From Candidatus Sumerlaeota bacterium (GTDB lineage Bacteria; Sumerlaeota; Sumerlaeia; MWCT01; JAUWMI01), in assembly GCA_030613245.1 (NCBI GenBank), contig JAUWMI010000011.1:1-64000 (forward strand): a stretch of 64,000 bases of DNA, given 5' to 3'. Below, piece after piece: positions 52,091-61,289 of the stretch (positions within the stretch are counted from its first letter, which is position 1; every line of letters begins with the position of its first letter). The position numbers and the translations under genes were made by a program. Below the pieces are notes generated by a model, which had not been told where the DNA came from, made no database searches, and was given only the letters and a program-made list of their open reading frames with translations.

Positions 52091-53992
52091 ATGAAGAATA
52101 AAACCGTCAATCTCTCCTTATACGCGCTATTCATTTGTAGTTTCCTACTTCCTACCCTGTGTTGTCAACAGTTAAAAATGCCTGGGCGCCATTGTTTCTC
52201 TCCCCTTATCTTTTTTGACGCTCTCCCCCCACAGCCGATTTACACCAACTGGCGAGCCTCATCGTGGGATCGAACAGGGAAGAACATTGATTGCATACAG
52301 ATTGCCCCCGGGCAAACCAGTACCTTGGCGCGCCTTAGCGGACCTGGCGAAATAACCCATCTCTGGTTCACCTATGCAGGCGAGGAATATGCCTCGCGGC
52401 TGGTGGTGCTGCGTATCTTTTGGGACGGCGCCTCCCTGCCTGCTGTAGAAGCCCCTGTTGGCGATTTCTTCCTTAGCGCCCATGGATTGAACCTTGATGT
52501 AGAGGCGCGCCCGATCGTCGTCACCAATAGCGGCGCAGCCAAGAATTGCTATCTCATAATGCCCTTCAAGCGCTCGGCGCTTGTGGAATTGCGTAACGAG
52601 GGCTTCCAACAAGTGACCGTATACTATCACATTGATTATCGCAAGACCAGCCGCCGGGCATTTTCTGGCCTTTACTTTCATGCAAAATATCACCAGCAAT
52701 TCCCTACCGATGGCTGGATTGACCTGGATCTGGACCTCGCTCAGCGCGCTCAGGCTGATCATATTGTCAATCAGGAGCCAAACATTCGCGGTCAGGGGAA
52801 TTACACTATCCTCGACGTCTGCGGAACTGGGTATTATATCGGATGCACCCTCGGCGTCCATAGCCGTGCTGTCGGCTGGTGGGGCGAAGGCGATGACATG
52901 ATCTTTATTGATGGCGCCATAACGCCCACACTTCATGGCACCGGTACGGAAGATTATTTTAACAACGCCTGGGGTCTCCATGCCTACATGACCCCCTTGT
53001 ATGGCGTGCCGCATTACGAAGCATACGTCAAAGGCGGCCAGAGCTGCGTCTACCGCTTTCACCTCGATGATCCTATTGCATTCAAGCGCAGCATTCAGGT
53101 TACTATCGAACACGGCCACGCCAACAGCCGCTCGGATGACTATTCGAGCGTCGCCTACTGGTATCAAACTGAGCCAGGCGATTCATTCGGCTACCTGGGA
53201 CCAGCACGTGGCCGGATGACCGCCCGCATGGTGGATACTATGGATCATGTGGCAACCTTGCGCCAGACATACGAACTCGAGCGCGAAGGCCACACGGCTC
53301 AAGCCGCAGAGATCTGCGAACAACGCCTCCGCCACGACACAGCCCCTGTGCGCTCTGAGGTGATCAAGTTTCTCCTGGCACGACTCGCGTTAAAACTCGG
53401 CCAGACCGATAAAGCTAAATCTCTACTTCAAGAGATTGCCGATCACTCGGATAGTGGCTACCGTCGCCGGATTGCTCAGGATATGCTCTACCTCTTTGAA
53501 AGCACGAACAACGCTCTGATTCTCATCAACGGCGATGACATCTACAATGCTTACCTTGACGGCATGCCAATTGGCTCCGGCACATTGTTCGAGGGGTGCA
53601 AGCGCTTCAGGGTCACCCTTAAACCTGGCCGGCATACCCTGGCAATCCGGTGCCGTAATATTATTCTGTTTGGCGGCGTGATTGCAGAAGTTCTCATGCT
53701 CGATTCATCAACTATCACTGACAATGACTGGCTGGTCACAGACGAGCAAATCGAGGACTGGGAGCTACATACTGACGACATCACCTCGTGGCGTCCAGTG
53801 ATGGAGTATGGAACACACTACGATCATGTGGTATATTCATACCAGATGAACGTGCTCGAATGGACCGGCACAGGTGCTCAATGGATATGGGATGAGCGGA
53901 ACTACATTGACGGCCACATTCTCTATTTCAAACGCGACTTCATCGTGAACGAGGAGGCCTGGAGACAGACTGTGCCCTATTCGCTACTATAG
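52091..53992 (+). CDS. Exported DUF2961 protein (GH172-like)
   Basis: 633 residues from the ATG at 52091; the N-terminus (LSLYALFICSFLLPTLCCQQ) is a signal peptide with a possible lipobox Cys. The DUF2961 domain (~60-400) is clear: NWRASSWDRTGKN, PGEITHLWFTYAGEEY, CGTGYYIGCTLGV, WWGEGDDMIFIDGA and TLHGTGTEDYFNNAWG at about 280-295, whose acidic residues are the expected catalytic positions in GH172 difructose-anhydride/arabinofuranosidase enzymes. The C-terminal ~230 residues hold TPR-like helices (HTAQAAEICEQRLRHD) and a beta-sandwich segment. It probably hydrolyses furanose-containing glycans outside the cytoplasm; substrate unknown. Confidence 0.85.
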   Translation: MKNKTVNLSLYALFICSFLLPTLCCQQLKMPGRHCFSPLIFFDALPPQPIYTNWRASSWDRTGKNIDCIQIAPGQTSTLARLSGPGEITHLWFTYAGEEYASRLVVLRIFWDGASLPAVEAPVGDFFLSAHGLNLDVEARPIVVTNSGAAKNCYLIMPFKRSALVELRNEGFQQVTVYYHIDYRKTSRRAFSGLYFHAKYHQQFPTDGWIDLDLDLAQRAQADHIVNQEPNIRGQGNYTILDVCGTGYYIGCTLGVHSRAVGWWGEGDDMIFIDGAITPTLHGTGTEDYFNNAWGLHAYMTPLYGVPHYEAYVKGGQSCVYRFHLDDPIAFKRSIQVTIEHGHANSRSDDYSSVAYWYQTEPGDSFGYLGPARGRMTARMVDTMDHVATLRQTYELEREGHTAQAAEICEQRLRHDTAPVRSEVIKFLLARLALKLGQTDKAKSLLQEIADHSDSGYRRRIAQDMLYLFESTNNALILINGDDIYNAYLDGMPIGSGTLFEGCKRFRVTLKPGRHTLAIRCRNIILFGGVIAEVLMLDSSTITDNDWLVTDEQIEDWELHTDDITSWRPVMEYGTHYDHVVYSYQMNVLEWTGTGAQWIWDERNYIDGHILYFKRDFIVNEEAWRQTVPYSLL

Positions 53993-54122
53993 CCTGGCAA
54001 GCAAGCTGCTGAGTCCATCCCTTTGTGGGCGCCAACCATTGTGGCAATTAGAATGGGTTGGCTGATGCGTGGTATATGCTTGACGATCCTGATTGCACAC
54101 GGACAAAAGTGACATTGAGAAG

Positions 54123-56345
54123 ATGATCAGGGTCCTTGTTTGCATTTTATTTGCAGCAATCCATCTTCACACTTTCAATAAGGGTAGCGTACCTTACTCA
54201 ATGCCCAAGCAGTGCCTGGTTGACCATCACTCCCATTTTGCTTCTCGTAGCTCTGGGCTTACTGTGCCAGTAATCATCGCGGCCGTATGCTCGGCGCTGT
54301 GCTGCGCCTGTTTTGCTCAGGGATTTTCCAGCAATGGTAATTGTACATCCAACACAGCATACCAGATTGTCCGTGCCAGCGCTATAGCCAGTTTTACCGG
54401 CGATGTTTTGCTCCTGGACCGGCTGTATAAAGAGGCGAAAAATCTCGAGCGGCCTGAGCCAGGCCGTGTGGCCTTGCCTTACCGGTTGCACGACAATATC
54501 CTGGCGCTGCAAGCCGCATGTACGCCTGATCGTGTTTCTCGTATTAAGCTGGCCAGGCGAATCTTGAAGGAGCACCCGGATGCATTGCTCAAGCCTGGGA
54601 TTTTAACAAATGTTCAAAGCGATGAACTCAACCGTGCCTCACGGCTCAGGTGGGAGCTATACTACAACCATGTTGCCAGTATGTTCAACCGGCTGTCTAA
54701 ATCAACCTCCCAGCTGATCTCGGGTCAACTACAGCCGTTGTTTCAGTTTGCGCTTGATCTGCCTTTCCTCTACCAAAGGTTTTCCAAAATTACACCACGC
54801 GAACGAAAAATCCTTGTTCTAGCCAACACTTATCTGAAAAAACACCCCGAAGATCCAAGAGTTGAAACCCTGAGCCGCCAAATTCAGCGATTGGAAAAGA
54901 AACGCCGCGTACAGCAGGCGATCCTGGCCGCAGCACAGAGTAAGCGCCTCCGTGCTGCTGGCCGTCTCGACGATTCACTCTTCTCTATTCAGCAAGCGTG
55001 TCGTCTCATCCCAAAGGCCAGAAAATTTGAAAAGCAAAGATTAAATATCCTGCGTGATATTTCGCGCGCCCGACGCCGCCAGATTGATACGGTCACGGTT
55101 CTCGATGGCGAACTGTTCCAAAACGCAAGCGACGAGGAAATCCTCTATCGTCGCCTACTTTATGCTCTGGCACGCAATGATCAGGCAGACATTACTCGGA
55201 CCTCACTAACCTTTACTCAGTACGTACCGACGAGCAAGTTTGCCGACGAAGCCGCATACGCTCATGCACTATTCACAGCAGATCCCGCGAATCCAGAACA
55301 ACTCTCAGAGCGCATGCGGCTTTTAGCCAAACAGTATCCTCAAACGAATATGGCACAACATACAGAACAGGTGGCTCAAAGCCCTTTTATAAATCCACTG
55401 GCGGCATACGACCGCGAGAATGCTCGATACCATCATCGCCTGGCCACGTATCTTCTCCTAGGGGTTCACACCAATGAATCACGTCTATACATGGCGGCAT
55501 CAGAAACAATGCCTCAGCAGAACAAATTCGCGCAGCACATGGGGATCATCTGTATCACGGACATTCCTATGCGTGCGCTAAAGGCCGCGCTGGCAAATCC
55601 CGTTTCGAAAGAAAGCGTTATTGACAGGGCGATTTTATTTATCAACAAATACCCCGTAAGCCTACAAGCGAAGCGCCTGTCAGCCAAGGTCGCCCGCTAT
55701 TACGAAAATGATGCGCGTGGCGAAGAGGCTTTGCACTACTACGCGCTGGCTGACCAGCTGACTACACAATGCATCGCACGTGTGGAGAACACGTGCGCCC
55801 GCCATCTCTACGTGCTTGCCCTTCGCGTGCCATCCCCTGAGCCCCGCGTGAGCATTCTCAGAGAAATTCTGACTCTTTATCCGGACTCAAAACTACGGAA
55901 GAAAGTAAAAAAAGAACTTGCAGCAATCGAAAGAACACCTATTATTAAACAGACAATTCCCAAAACAGTTCTTCAAGTAACGCCAGTTCTATGGAATCAT
56001 AAAGGTCTTCGGCTCCAGCAAGAATTGTTCGATGGCGACCGTCGTAACAGCGAAATGACGAAAGAGGGCGTTACGATTTTTTCAAACAATCAAGCGCACT
56101 ATTTCGTATACGGCGATTCCCATCCACGCACATTAGAAATTGATGCGGAGGCCAGACGAGTTCTCTCGAGCCAGATTGCTGAACTCAACTATCAACAACG
56201 CATCCAGCTGGAAATCCAAGCCCGGTCTAAACGCCCACGATTTCCCCTGGAAGTCACGGGGTCAATCGGGGAAGCAGGCATTGTGGCCTATCCGACCCTG
56301 CAAAAGATTGAATACAAGGAGGAGGATCTGCCGCTGTATAAGTAA
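54123..56345 (+). CDS. Large exported helical-repeat protein of unknown function
   Basis: About 740 residues. The start is uncertain: ATG 54123 gives a hydrophobic N-terminus (MIRVLVCILFAAIHLHTF), while ATG 54201 gives a second candidate signal peptide (LTVPVIIAAVCSALCCACFA). The mature protein is rich in amphipathic helices resembling degenerate TPR/HAT repeats, e.g. KLARRILKEHPDALLKPG, ILVLANTYLKKHPEDPRVE and REILTLYPDSKLRKKVKKEL. The last ~110 residues look mixed alpha/beta and end IEYKEEDLPLYK. I do not recognise a family. It is co-directional with the GH172-like gene 130 bp upstream and may work with it in the envelope. Confidence 0.6.
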   Translation: MIRVLVCILFAAIHLHTFNKGSVPYSMPKQCLVDHHSHFASRSSGLTVPVIIAAVCSALCCACFAQGFSSNGNCTSNTAYQIVRASAIASFTGDVLLLDRLYKEAKNLERPEPGRVALPYRLHDNILALQAACTPDRVSRIKLARRILKEHPDALLKPGILTNVQSDELNRASRLRWELYYNHVASMFNRLSKSTSQLISGQLQPLFQFALDLPFLYQRFSKITPRERKILVLANTYLKKHPEDPRVETLSRQIQRLEKKRRVQQAILAAAQSKRLRAAGRLDDSLFSIQQACRLIPKARKFEKQRLNILRDISRARRRQIDTVTVLDGELFQNASDEEILYRRLLYALARNDQADITRTSLTFTQYVPTSKFADEAAYAHALFTADPANPEQLSERMRLLAKQYPQTNMAQHTEQVAQSPFINPLAAYDRENARYHHRLATYLLLGVHTNESRLYMAASETMPQQNKFAQHMGIICITDIPMRALKAALANPVSKESVIDRAILFINKYPVSLQAKRLSAKVARYYENDARGEEALHYYALADQLTTQCIARVENTCARHLYVLALRVPSPEPRVSILREILTLYPDSKLRKKVKKELAAIERTPIIKQTIPKTVLQVTPVLWNHKGLRLQQELFDGDRRNSEMTKEGVTIFSNNQAHYFVYGDSHPRTLEIDAEARRVLSSQIAELNYQQRIQLEIQARSKRPRFPLEVTGSIGEAGIVAYPTLQKIEYKEEDLPLYK

Positions 56346-56390
56346 TAGGGGCTCGAATCTTCGTCCCCCACAGATGATCTGGCAGAGCGC

Positions 56391-56816
56391 ATGATGCATA
56401 ACAAACCGCCACAAAACCAGGAAGCCGACACAACTCCTACATCCAATTACGAAGATTCAACTGTGCATGGCGATCGTACAGAGGTCACCCAGTTTGAATG
56501 CAAGCAATGCGGCAATTGCTGCCGAGGCAATGGCTACGTCAGGATTACGCCCGACGAGTCAAAGCGCATTGCACGGTTTCTGAATATCAAGGTGGCGTCG
56601 TTTTACAATCAGTACACCTTCCGTCCTGATGGGCAGACGGACGTCGGTACGGAGGACAACGAACACTGGCTGATCGACACGGAGACGCGTGAGTGCGCGT
56701 TTCTCGAAAACAATCTTTGCAAGATCCACCCGGTAAAGCCTGCGCAGTGCCGTGACTTCCCCCAGCATTGGCGACCTAGAGATTTTTTTCACTACTGCAA
56801 GGGCATGCAAAACTGA
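56391..56816 (+). CDS. YkgJ-family cysteine-cluster protein
   Basis: A 141-residue protein. A disordered N-terminal ~33 residues precede the CxxCxxCC-type cluster (ECKQCGNCCRGNGYVRIT), then ITPDESKRIARFLNI, ECAFLENNLCKIHPVKPAQC and RDFPQHW with the remaining cysteines. Family members are small cytosolic proteins thought to chelate zinc or an iron-sulfur cluster; their function is not established. It is followed by the rlmD-like gene 17 bp downstream, likely co-transcribed. Confidence 0.9.
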   Translation: MMHNKPPQNQEADTTPTSNYEDSTVHGDRTEVTQFECKQCGNCCRGNGYVRITPDESKRIARFLNIKVASFYNQYTFRPDGQTDVGTEDNEHWLIDTETRECAFLENNLCKIHPVKPAQCRDFPQHWRPRDFFHYCKGMQN

Positions 56817-56833
56817 CTCCGCTCAGAGAAACC

Positions 56834-58204
56834 ATGGCGATGGATGTCGCTCTAAATAATATTGTCACAATAACGATCAAGGACCTGGCGTACGGCGGTC
56901 GCGGAATTGGTAAGATAAACGGATTCGTGATTTTCGTGCCGGGCACTGTTCCGGGCGACGTTATCCGGGCTCGCATAATCAAACGAAAATCAAACCACGC
57001 CAGTGCCGAACTCGTTGACATTCAGACACCCTCCCCGCTTCGTCTCACACCACCCTGTTCGCACTTTGAAAAATGTGGAGGCTGCACCTGGCAGAATATC
57101 CCCTACAAACACCAGCTGGTATTCAAAGAACAGATCCTCAAGACTACCCTGGAGCACCTGGGCGCGCAAAAGGATCTCGCAATGCGGCCCGTCATCCCCT
57201 CTCCTGAAATCTGGCATTACCGCAACAAAATGGACTTTACATTCGGCACCAGCAGCACGGGAGAGGTGACCCTCGGTTTTCACAAGAAAGGAAGCTACCT
57301 CGACATTATTGACATCAAGAAATGCTTTATCCATCCAAAAATTTTCAACGCTATCCTGCAGATTCTGCGCGAGGAGGTAAACCGCCAACAACTCACGAGC
57401 TATAATCCCCAAACCCACGAGGGATTTCTTCGTCACCTGATTGTGCGTGAAGGAAAACAAACAGGTAACATCATGATTACGCTGCTTACCACGGCTGCTG
57501 ATACGTTGGCCATTGAGCCCCTCGCTGCAGCTTTACGTCAGCAGATACCAAACATAACCGGTCTGATCTGGGGAATTCACTCTGGCGTGGCGGATGTGGC
57601 CCGGTTAGATCGCATCGCCTATCAGGATGGCGACAGCCAGATTGAAGAGCATCTAGACTCACTACGCTTCCTCATCTCCCCCTCCTCCTTCTTTCAAACC
57701 AATACCCTGGCTGCTCAGCAACTATATACTGTCGTCAAGCAAATGGCCGACTTGAGCAAGAGAGACGTGCTGCTGGATGCATACTGCGGTATCGGTTCCA
57801 TTGGCCTCTTCTGCAGCGACTCTGTTAAGACCGTTATTGGCATTGAGCTCGAAGTTGAGGCGATTTGGGATGCTCGCCGAAATGCCGCACTTAATAATTT
57901 GACAAATTGCACATTTATGACAGGTGAGGTGCGCAAGGTGCTACCAACGGTTCTCTCCTCCATTGCCGATAGTATCACGCGCATCATTGTCGATCCACCA
58001 CGTAGCGGCATGGACAAAAAAACCTTGAGACATCTCCTCGAATTGAGAGCACCCGTTCTCGTCTATGTCTCCTGTAACCCAACTACTCTGGCCCGCGACC
58101 TCATCGTGATTAGAAATGCCGGTTATCGCATTGACGCAGTTCAGCCGATTGATATGTTCCCGCACACTTATCACATTGAAGCAGTTGCAAAGTTCATCCT
58201 GTAA
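56834..58204 (+). CDS. rlmD: 23S rRNA (uracil-C5)-methyltransferase, RlmD/RumA family
   Basis: A 456-residue protein. An N-terminal TRAM domain (ITIKDLAYGGRGIGKINGFV) is followed by the 4Fe-4S cysteines (PPCSHFEKCGGCTWQN) and the SAM methyltransferase domain: LLDAYCGIGSIGLFC (motif I), IIVDPPRSGMDKK and VYVSCNPTTLARDL, where the SCNP Cys is the catalytic nucleophile. It methylates U1939 of 23S rRNA in E. coli; in other bacteria related enzymes (RlmCD) methylate two sites, so the exact target is not certain. The core set is complete. Confidence 0.9.
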   Translation: MAMDVALNNIVTITIKDLAYGGRGIGKINGFVIFVPGTVPGDVIRARIIKRKSNHASAELVDIQTPSPLRLTPPCSHFEKCGGCTWQNIPYKHQLVFKEQILKTTLEHLGAQKDLAMRPVIPSPEIWHYRNKMDFTFGTSSTGEVTLGFHKKGSYLDIIDIKKCFIHPKIFNAILQILREEVNRQQLTSYNPQTHEGFLRHLIVREGKQTGNIMITLLTTAADTLAIEPLAAALRQQIPNITGLIWGIHSGVADVARLDRIAYQDGDSQIEEHLDSLRFLISPSSFFQTNTLAAQQLYTVVKQMADLSKRDVLLDAYCGIGSIGLFCSDSVKTVIGIELEVEAIWDARRNAALNNLTNCTFMTGEVRKVLPTVLSSIADSITRIIVDPPRSGMDKKTLRHLLELRAPVLVYVSCNPTTLARDLIVIRNAGYRIDAVQPIDMFPHTYHIEAVAKFIL

Positions 58205-58368
58205 ATTGAGATCTATACCCTCACACACGCGGGCGGATTTTCTAAGACTGCTAAGTAGCACCCATGCTGTACGGCATGGTTCACATAGCGCTGAGCAAAC
58301 AAAACTTATCGGACTAATAGAGAGAGATCAATTCCAGAAGAAAGATATACATGTATTCATACCTTTCT

Positions 58369-58374
58369 TATAAT
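58369..58374 (+). promoter_or_regulatory. Putative -10 element upstream of the fucose-isomerase-like gene
   Basis: A perfect TATAAT at 58369-58374 lies in the AT-rich part of the 229-bp gap, 95 bp before the chosen start. No good -35 is seen at 16-18 bp, so this is only a weak promoter candidate. Confidence 0.25.
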
Positions 58375-58469
58375 TCATTTGACTGCTATTTTCCTCTCTG
58401 TTAGGGATACGTTCGGCTTGTTCCGTCTGAGCTTTGCGTCCAGACTTTATATCGAAAGGATGTCGCTTC

Positions 58470-59918
58470 ATGCGGGTTGGAATTGTTTCATATACTGATC
58501 CCCGCAAAACTGCGTTCGCCCGCGAACGAGAACAGTACATCGAGAAGTCCCATTATCAGCTCTGCGAGTTTTTGCGGGCACACCACATTGAGGTTGTTGA
58601 TCCTTTGCCCCAGATGCGCGAAGGACGGAAGCATGCTTTTGGCATCGCCACAGATGCGGAGAATAAAGAGTTTCTGAAAACACTGGTTGCCAATGAGGTC
58701 GAAGCCTTGATTGTTTGCATTTGGCACTGGACTGAACCGCAGCTGGTGATCTGGCTTGCCCGCGAACTCAACCGTCCACTTGCTCTCTACACCAGTCAGA
58801 ATGCAGCATGGGCCGGTTCGGTTGGCATCACAGCTGCAGGTGCATCGCTGTGGGAACACGCGGCAACCCACCACGTGAGAACGCATCAGCGCTTCATGGA
58901 CGAGACCGGTGAACTCTTGCGCTGGCTTCGCGGTGCTACGGCCTTTCAGCGCATGCGACAGGGTAGTATCCTCCTGTGGGGCGGCAGCTACTGCCTCGGC
59001 ATGGAGCATCTGCAAGACGACATCCCCAATCTGAAGTCCTTTCTGGTTAACGACATTCTGACGGAAGGGCAATACATCATTATCAAGCGTGCCGAAGAAA
59101 TTCTGCAATCTAACCCCAAGCGGATTGCCAAGCTCCGCAGCTGGCTGGAGGCACAGGGAGTCAGGATACACTTCGACCGCAAGATGCTAACGGCTTCGGT
59201 GCTTGAGAAACAGCTGGCCCTTTATCTTGCGGCGCGTGATCGCCTGAATGAACTGCGCGACCTAAGCATTCTTGGCGTGTCAGTCAAATGTCAGCCGGAA
59301 TTTTCAATAGAGTACGGCGTCACAGCATGCACGCTTCCCGCGTTTCTTCCTTTTGCTAGCGATGCAAGCGGGCTGCAACCCATTATTCCCACTGTCTGCG
59401 AGGGCGATATCAAAGGGCTATTGACTGCAGTGCTCTTTCATCAGATTCAGCCCGAGATACCTCCCCTCTTTGGCGACTTGAAGTTCGTGTCGAATGAATA
59501 TCTCGTGCTGTCAAACTGTGGCGCATCGTCAGTGTTCTATGCGGCAAATTCCCTGGACCCCAAAGCCGCTCTCTCAAAAGTTATGATCGCACCACAGTGC
59601 CAGGGCGTCTCTGGCGGTGCCATCGGATATGACGGAAAAGCAGGCGACATGACCATCGGCCGGTTGGCTCGCATTGATGGTCGCTACGTCATGCAGGTGG
59701 CCAGCGGCCGCGCTATGGCGTTTAGCCAGCCTATGAAGAAGAACATCATGTGGGGTAAGACCTGGCCACACGTGGCTATTCACCTTAAGACCGACGCCCA
59801 TCGCTTCATCAAGCAGGCTGCAGGCAACCACTACGTCGCTACGCTGGGCCATTGCGTCCAGGAAATTACTTACGCCTGTCAGGCCGCCGACATCCACGTT
59901 CAAGATATGACCGTATAA
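58470..59918 (+). CDS. L-fucose isomerase-like protein
   Basis: 482 residues from the ATG at 58470 (AAAGGA upstream); the first residues MRVGIVSYTDPRKTAF are typical of this superfamily. The protein has the three-domain layout of L-fucose/L-arabinose isomerase-like enzymes. The active-site segment CEGDIKGLLTAVLFHQI supplies acidic metal ligands and a later GHCVQEITYACQ holds a His. Such enzymes interconvert aldoses and ketoses (fucose/fuculose, arabinose/ribulose) or serve less-known sugars. The class II aldolase gene lies 70 bp downstream, suggesting a catabolic pair in which a sugar kinase is missing. The substrate is not clear. Confidence 0.78.
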   Translation: MRVGIVSYTDPRKTAFAREREQYIEKSHYQLCEFLRAHHIEVVDPLPQMREGRKHAFGIATDAENKEFLKTLVANEVEALIVCIWHWTEPQLVIWLARELNRPLALYTSQNAAWAGSVGITAAGASLWEHAATHHVRTHQRFMDETGELLRWLRGATAFQRMRQGSILLWGGSYCLGMEHLQDDIPNLKSFLVNDILTEGQYIIIKRAEEILQSNPKRIAKLRSWLEAQGVRIHFDRKMLTASVLEKQLALYLAARDRLNELRDLSILGVSVKCQPEFSIEYGVTACTLPAFLPFASDASGLQPIIPTVCEGDIKGLLTAVLFHQIQPEIPPLFGDLKFVSNEYLVLSNCGASSVFYAANSLDPKAALSKVMIAPQCQGVSGGAIGYDGKAGDMTIGRLARIDGRYVMQVASGRAMAFSQPMKKNIMWGKTWPHVAIHLKTDAHRFIKQAAGNHYVATLGHCVQEITYACQAADIHVQDMTV

Positions 59919-59988
59919 GTCCACGGCATGCGCAGGCTGTGAATCGTTAGACCTCCAGACACTTATTGAGCACAGCAGGAATGATCCT

Positions 59989-60984
59989 ATGCCGCTCGTC
60001 AATTTCAAGGACGTCCTTGATGACGCGTACCGACAGAAATACGCTGTCGGCTCTTTTAATGTGATCAATATGGAGTTTCTCGAGGCGATTATCGAGGCGG
60101 CTGAACGCAAACGCTCCCCTGTTATCCTCAGCATTGCTGAAGTTCATTTCAAGTACGTTACGCTGGAAAACATCACGCCCGCCATCAAGTACGTTGCCCA
60201 CCGCACTAGTGTTCCCGTAGTGTTACATCTAGACCATGGCGAAAGCTTTGAGGCCATCATGCGCGCATTGCGTGCTGGCTTTACTTCAATTATGTTTGAC
60301 GGCTCGCGTCTCCCATTCGAGCAAAACCTCGCCACAACAAGCGAGGTCGTGAAAATGTGCCACGCAGTGGGCGTAACGGTCGAGGCTGAGCTGGGACATA
60401 TCGGCGGAGCAGAGGCGCAAGCGTCAACCAGCAAACAGGCGAGCGAAGAGCTCTTTACCAAAGTCAATGAGGCTGAGGAATTTGTCCGGCGTACAGGCGT
60501 TGATGCCCTCGCAGTGGCTGTCGGCACCGCACACGGGCTCTACCAGGGAAAGCCACAACTCGACTTCGAACGGCTCGACAATCTCAACAGGGCGCTCAAG
60601 ATGCCGCTGGTTTTGCATGGCGGTACTGGGCTATCAATTGAAGATTTCCGAAAAGCAATTAGCCTTGGGGTGGCAAAGATCAACTTTTACACTGGTATGG
60701 CCGTTGCGGCTTGTGAGGCAGTAAGACAACGGCTGGACAAGGGTTTCCAATGTGTGGATTTTCCCGGGCTGCTGAGCGAAGCGAAAGATGCGGTGACTCG
60801 TGTCGTGGAAGAGCAAATGGAAATCTTTATGAGCGCAAACGTTTGTGCTAAACAGAACGCGCTGTGTCCGATTTGCAACGGCTGTGGTATCGTAAAAGCC
60901 GCTACACCGCTGGCACACGATGACCTGGTGCGGAAAATCACGCAAGCTACCCTGGATGCGCTGCGTAAATTGCAGAAATCTTAG
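59989..60984 (+). CDS. Class II fructose/tagatose-bisphosphate-type aldolase
   Basis: A 331-residue zinc aldolase. AGGA precedes the start. Motifs: YAVGSFNVINMEFLEAII, VVLHLDHGESFEAI (zinc His), VTVEAELGHIGG, VAVGTAHGLYQGKPQLDFER (zinc His) and LVLHGGTGLSIEDFRKAI (zinc His, phosphate loop GGTG). The pattern is closest to the GatY/KbaY/FbaA branch, cleaving tagatose- or fructose-1,6-bisphosphate into two trioses. Residues ~280-304 add an unusual Cys cluster, CAKQNALCPICNGCG, not part of the normal fold. It follows the isomerase-like gene and probably works in the same sugar pathway. Confidence 0.88.
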   Translation: MPLVNFKDVLDDAYRQKYAVGSFNVINMEFLEAIIEAAERKRSPVILSIAEVHFKYVTLENITPAIKYVAHRTSVPVVLHLDHGESFEAIMRALRAGFTSIMFDGSRLPFEQNLATTSEVVKMCHAVGVTVEAELGHIGGAEAQASTSKQASEELFTKVNEAEEFVRRTGVDALAVAVGTAHGLYQGKPQLDFERLDNLNRALKMPLVLHGGTGLSIEDFRKAISLGVAKINFYTGMAVAACEAVRQRLDKGFQCVDFPGLLSEAKDAVTRVVEEQMEIFMSANVCAKQNALCPICNGCGIVKAATPLAHDDLVRKITQATLDALRKLQKS

Positions 60985-61013
60985 GTTGAATAGAACTCCG
61001 CCGGAAATTTTAC

Positions 61014-61040
61014 TTGACAATCTGGAAAGATGTGCATGAT
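61014..61040 (+). promoter_or_regulatory. Putative promoter of the small ribosomal-type gene
   Basis: A perfect -35 TTGACA (61014-61019) is followed after 15 bp by CATGAT (61035-61040), a 4/6 match to -10 with short spacing. It lies 47 bp upstream of the small basic gene at 61087 and after the aldolase stop. Confidence 0.4.
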
Positions 61041-61086
61041 CTTTATTCTCTAAATACAGGTAGCAAAGCAAAGGATAGAGATTTCT

Positions 61087-61179
61087 ATGGGCAGTGTTGT
61101 TAAGAAACGACGAAAGAAAATTCGCAAGCACAAAATTAAAAAGCAGCGCAAGCGCACTCGTCATAAGCGGAAAAAATAA
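61087..61179 (+). CDS. 30-residue basic ribosomal-type protein (AURKAIP1/COX24-domain, bTHX-like)
   Basis: An ORF of 30 codons: MGSVVKKRRKKIRKHKIKK then QRKRTRHKRKK and TAA. Over half of the residues are Lys/Arg. The pattern 'MgSVxKKRRKKirKHKxkKxxKrTRHkRkK' is that of the short bacterial proteins carrying the AURKAIP1/COX24 domain, related to mitochondrial mS38 and found on the small ribosomal subunit. AAGGA lies 12 bases before the ATG and a consensus -35 upstream. It is missed by length cut-offs. The short size is normal for the family. Confidence 0.85.
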   Translation: MGSVVKKRRKKIRKHKIKKQRKRTRHKRKK

Positions 61180-61289
61180 TACGCAGCATGACTGCTTGGT
61201 GTGCTAAACAGCACGAAAAAGCCTGGGTTCAGGAAAGACGAGGACGGTGTTTTATAATGCTTAGTCTGCGTTAATTATTAAAGGGTCAT

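Noticed and set aside
52259-53167. 302-codon minus-strand frame inside the GH172-like gene
   Set aside because: Antisense to a domain with clear GH172 motifs on the plus strand; its translation resembles no family.
58488-59171. 227-codon minus-strand frame inside the fucose-isomerase-like gene
   Set aside because: Shadow of the plus-strand gene with the better start, ribosome binding site and family match.
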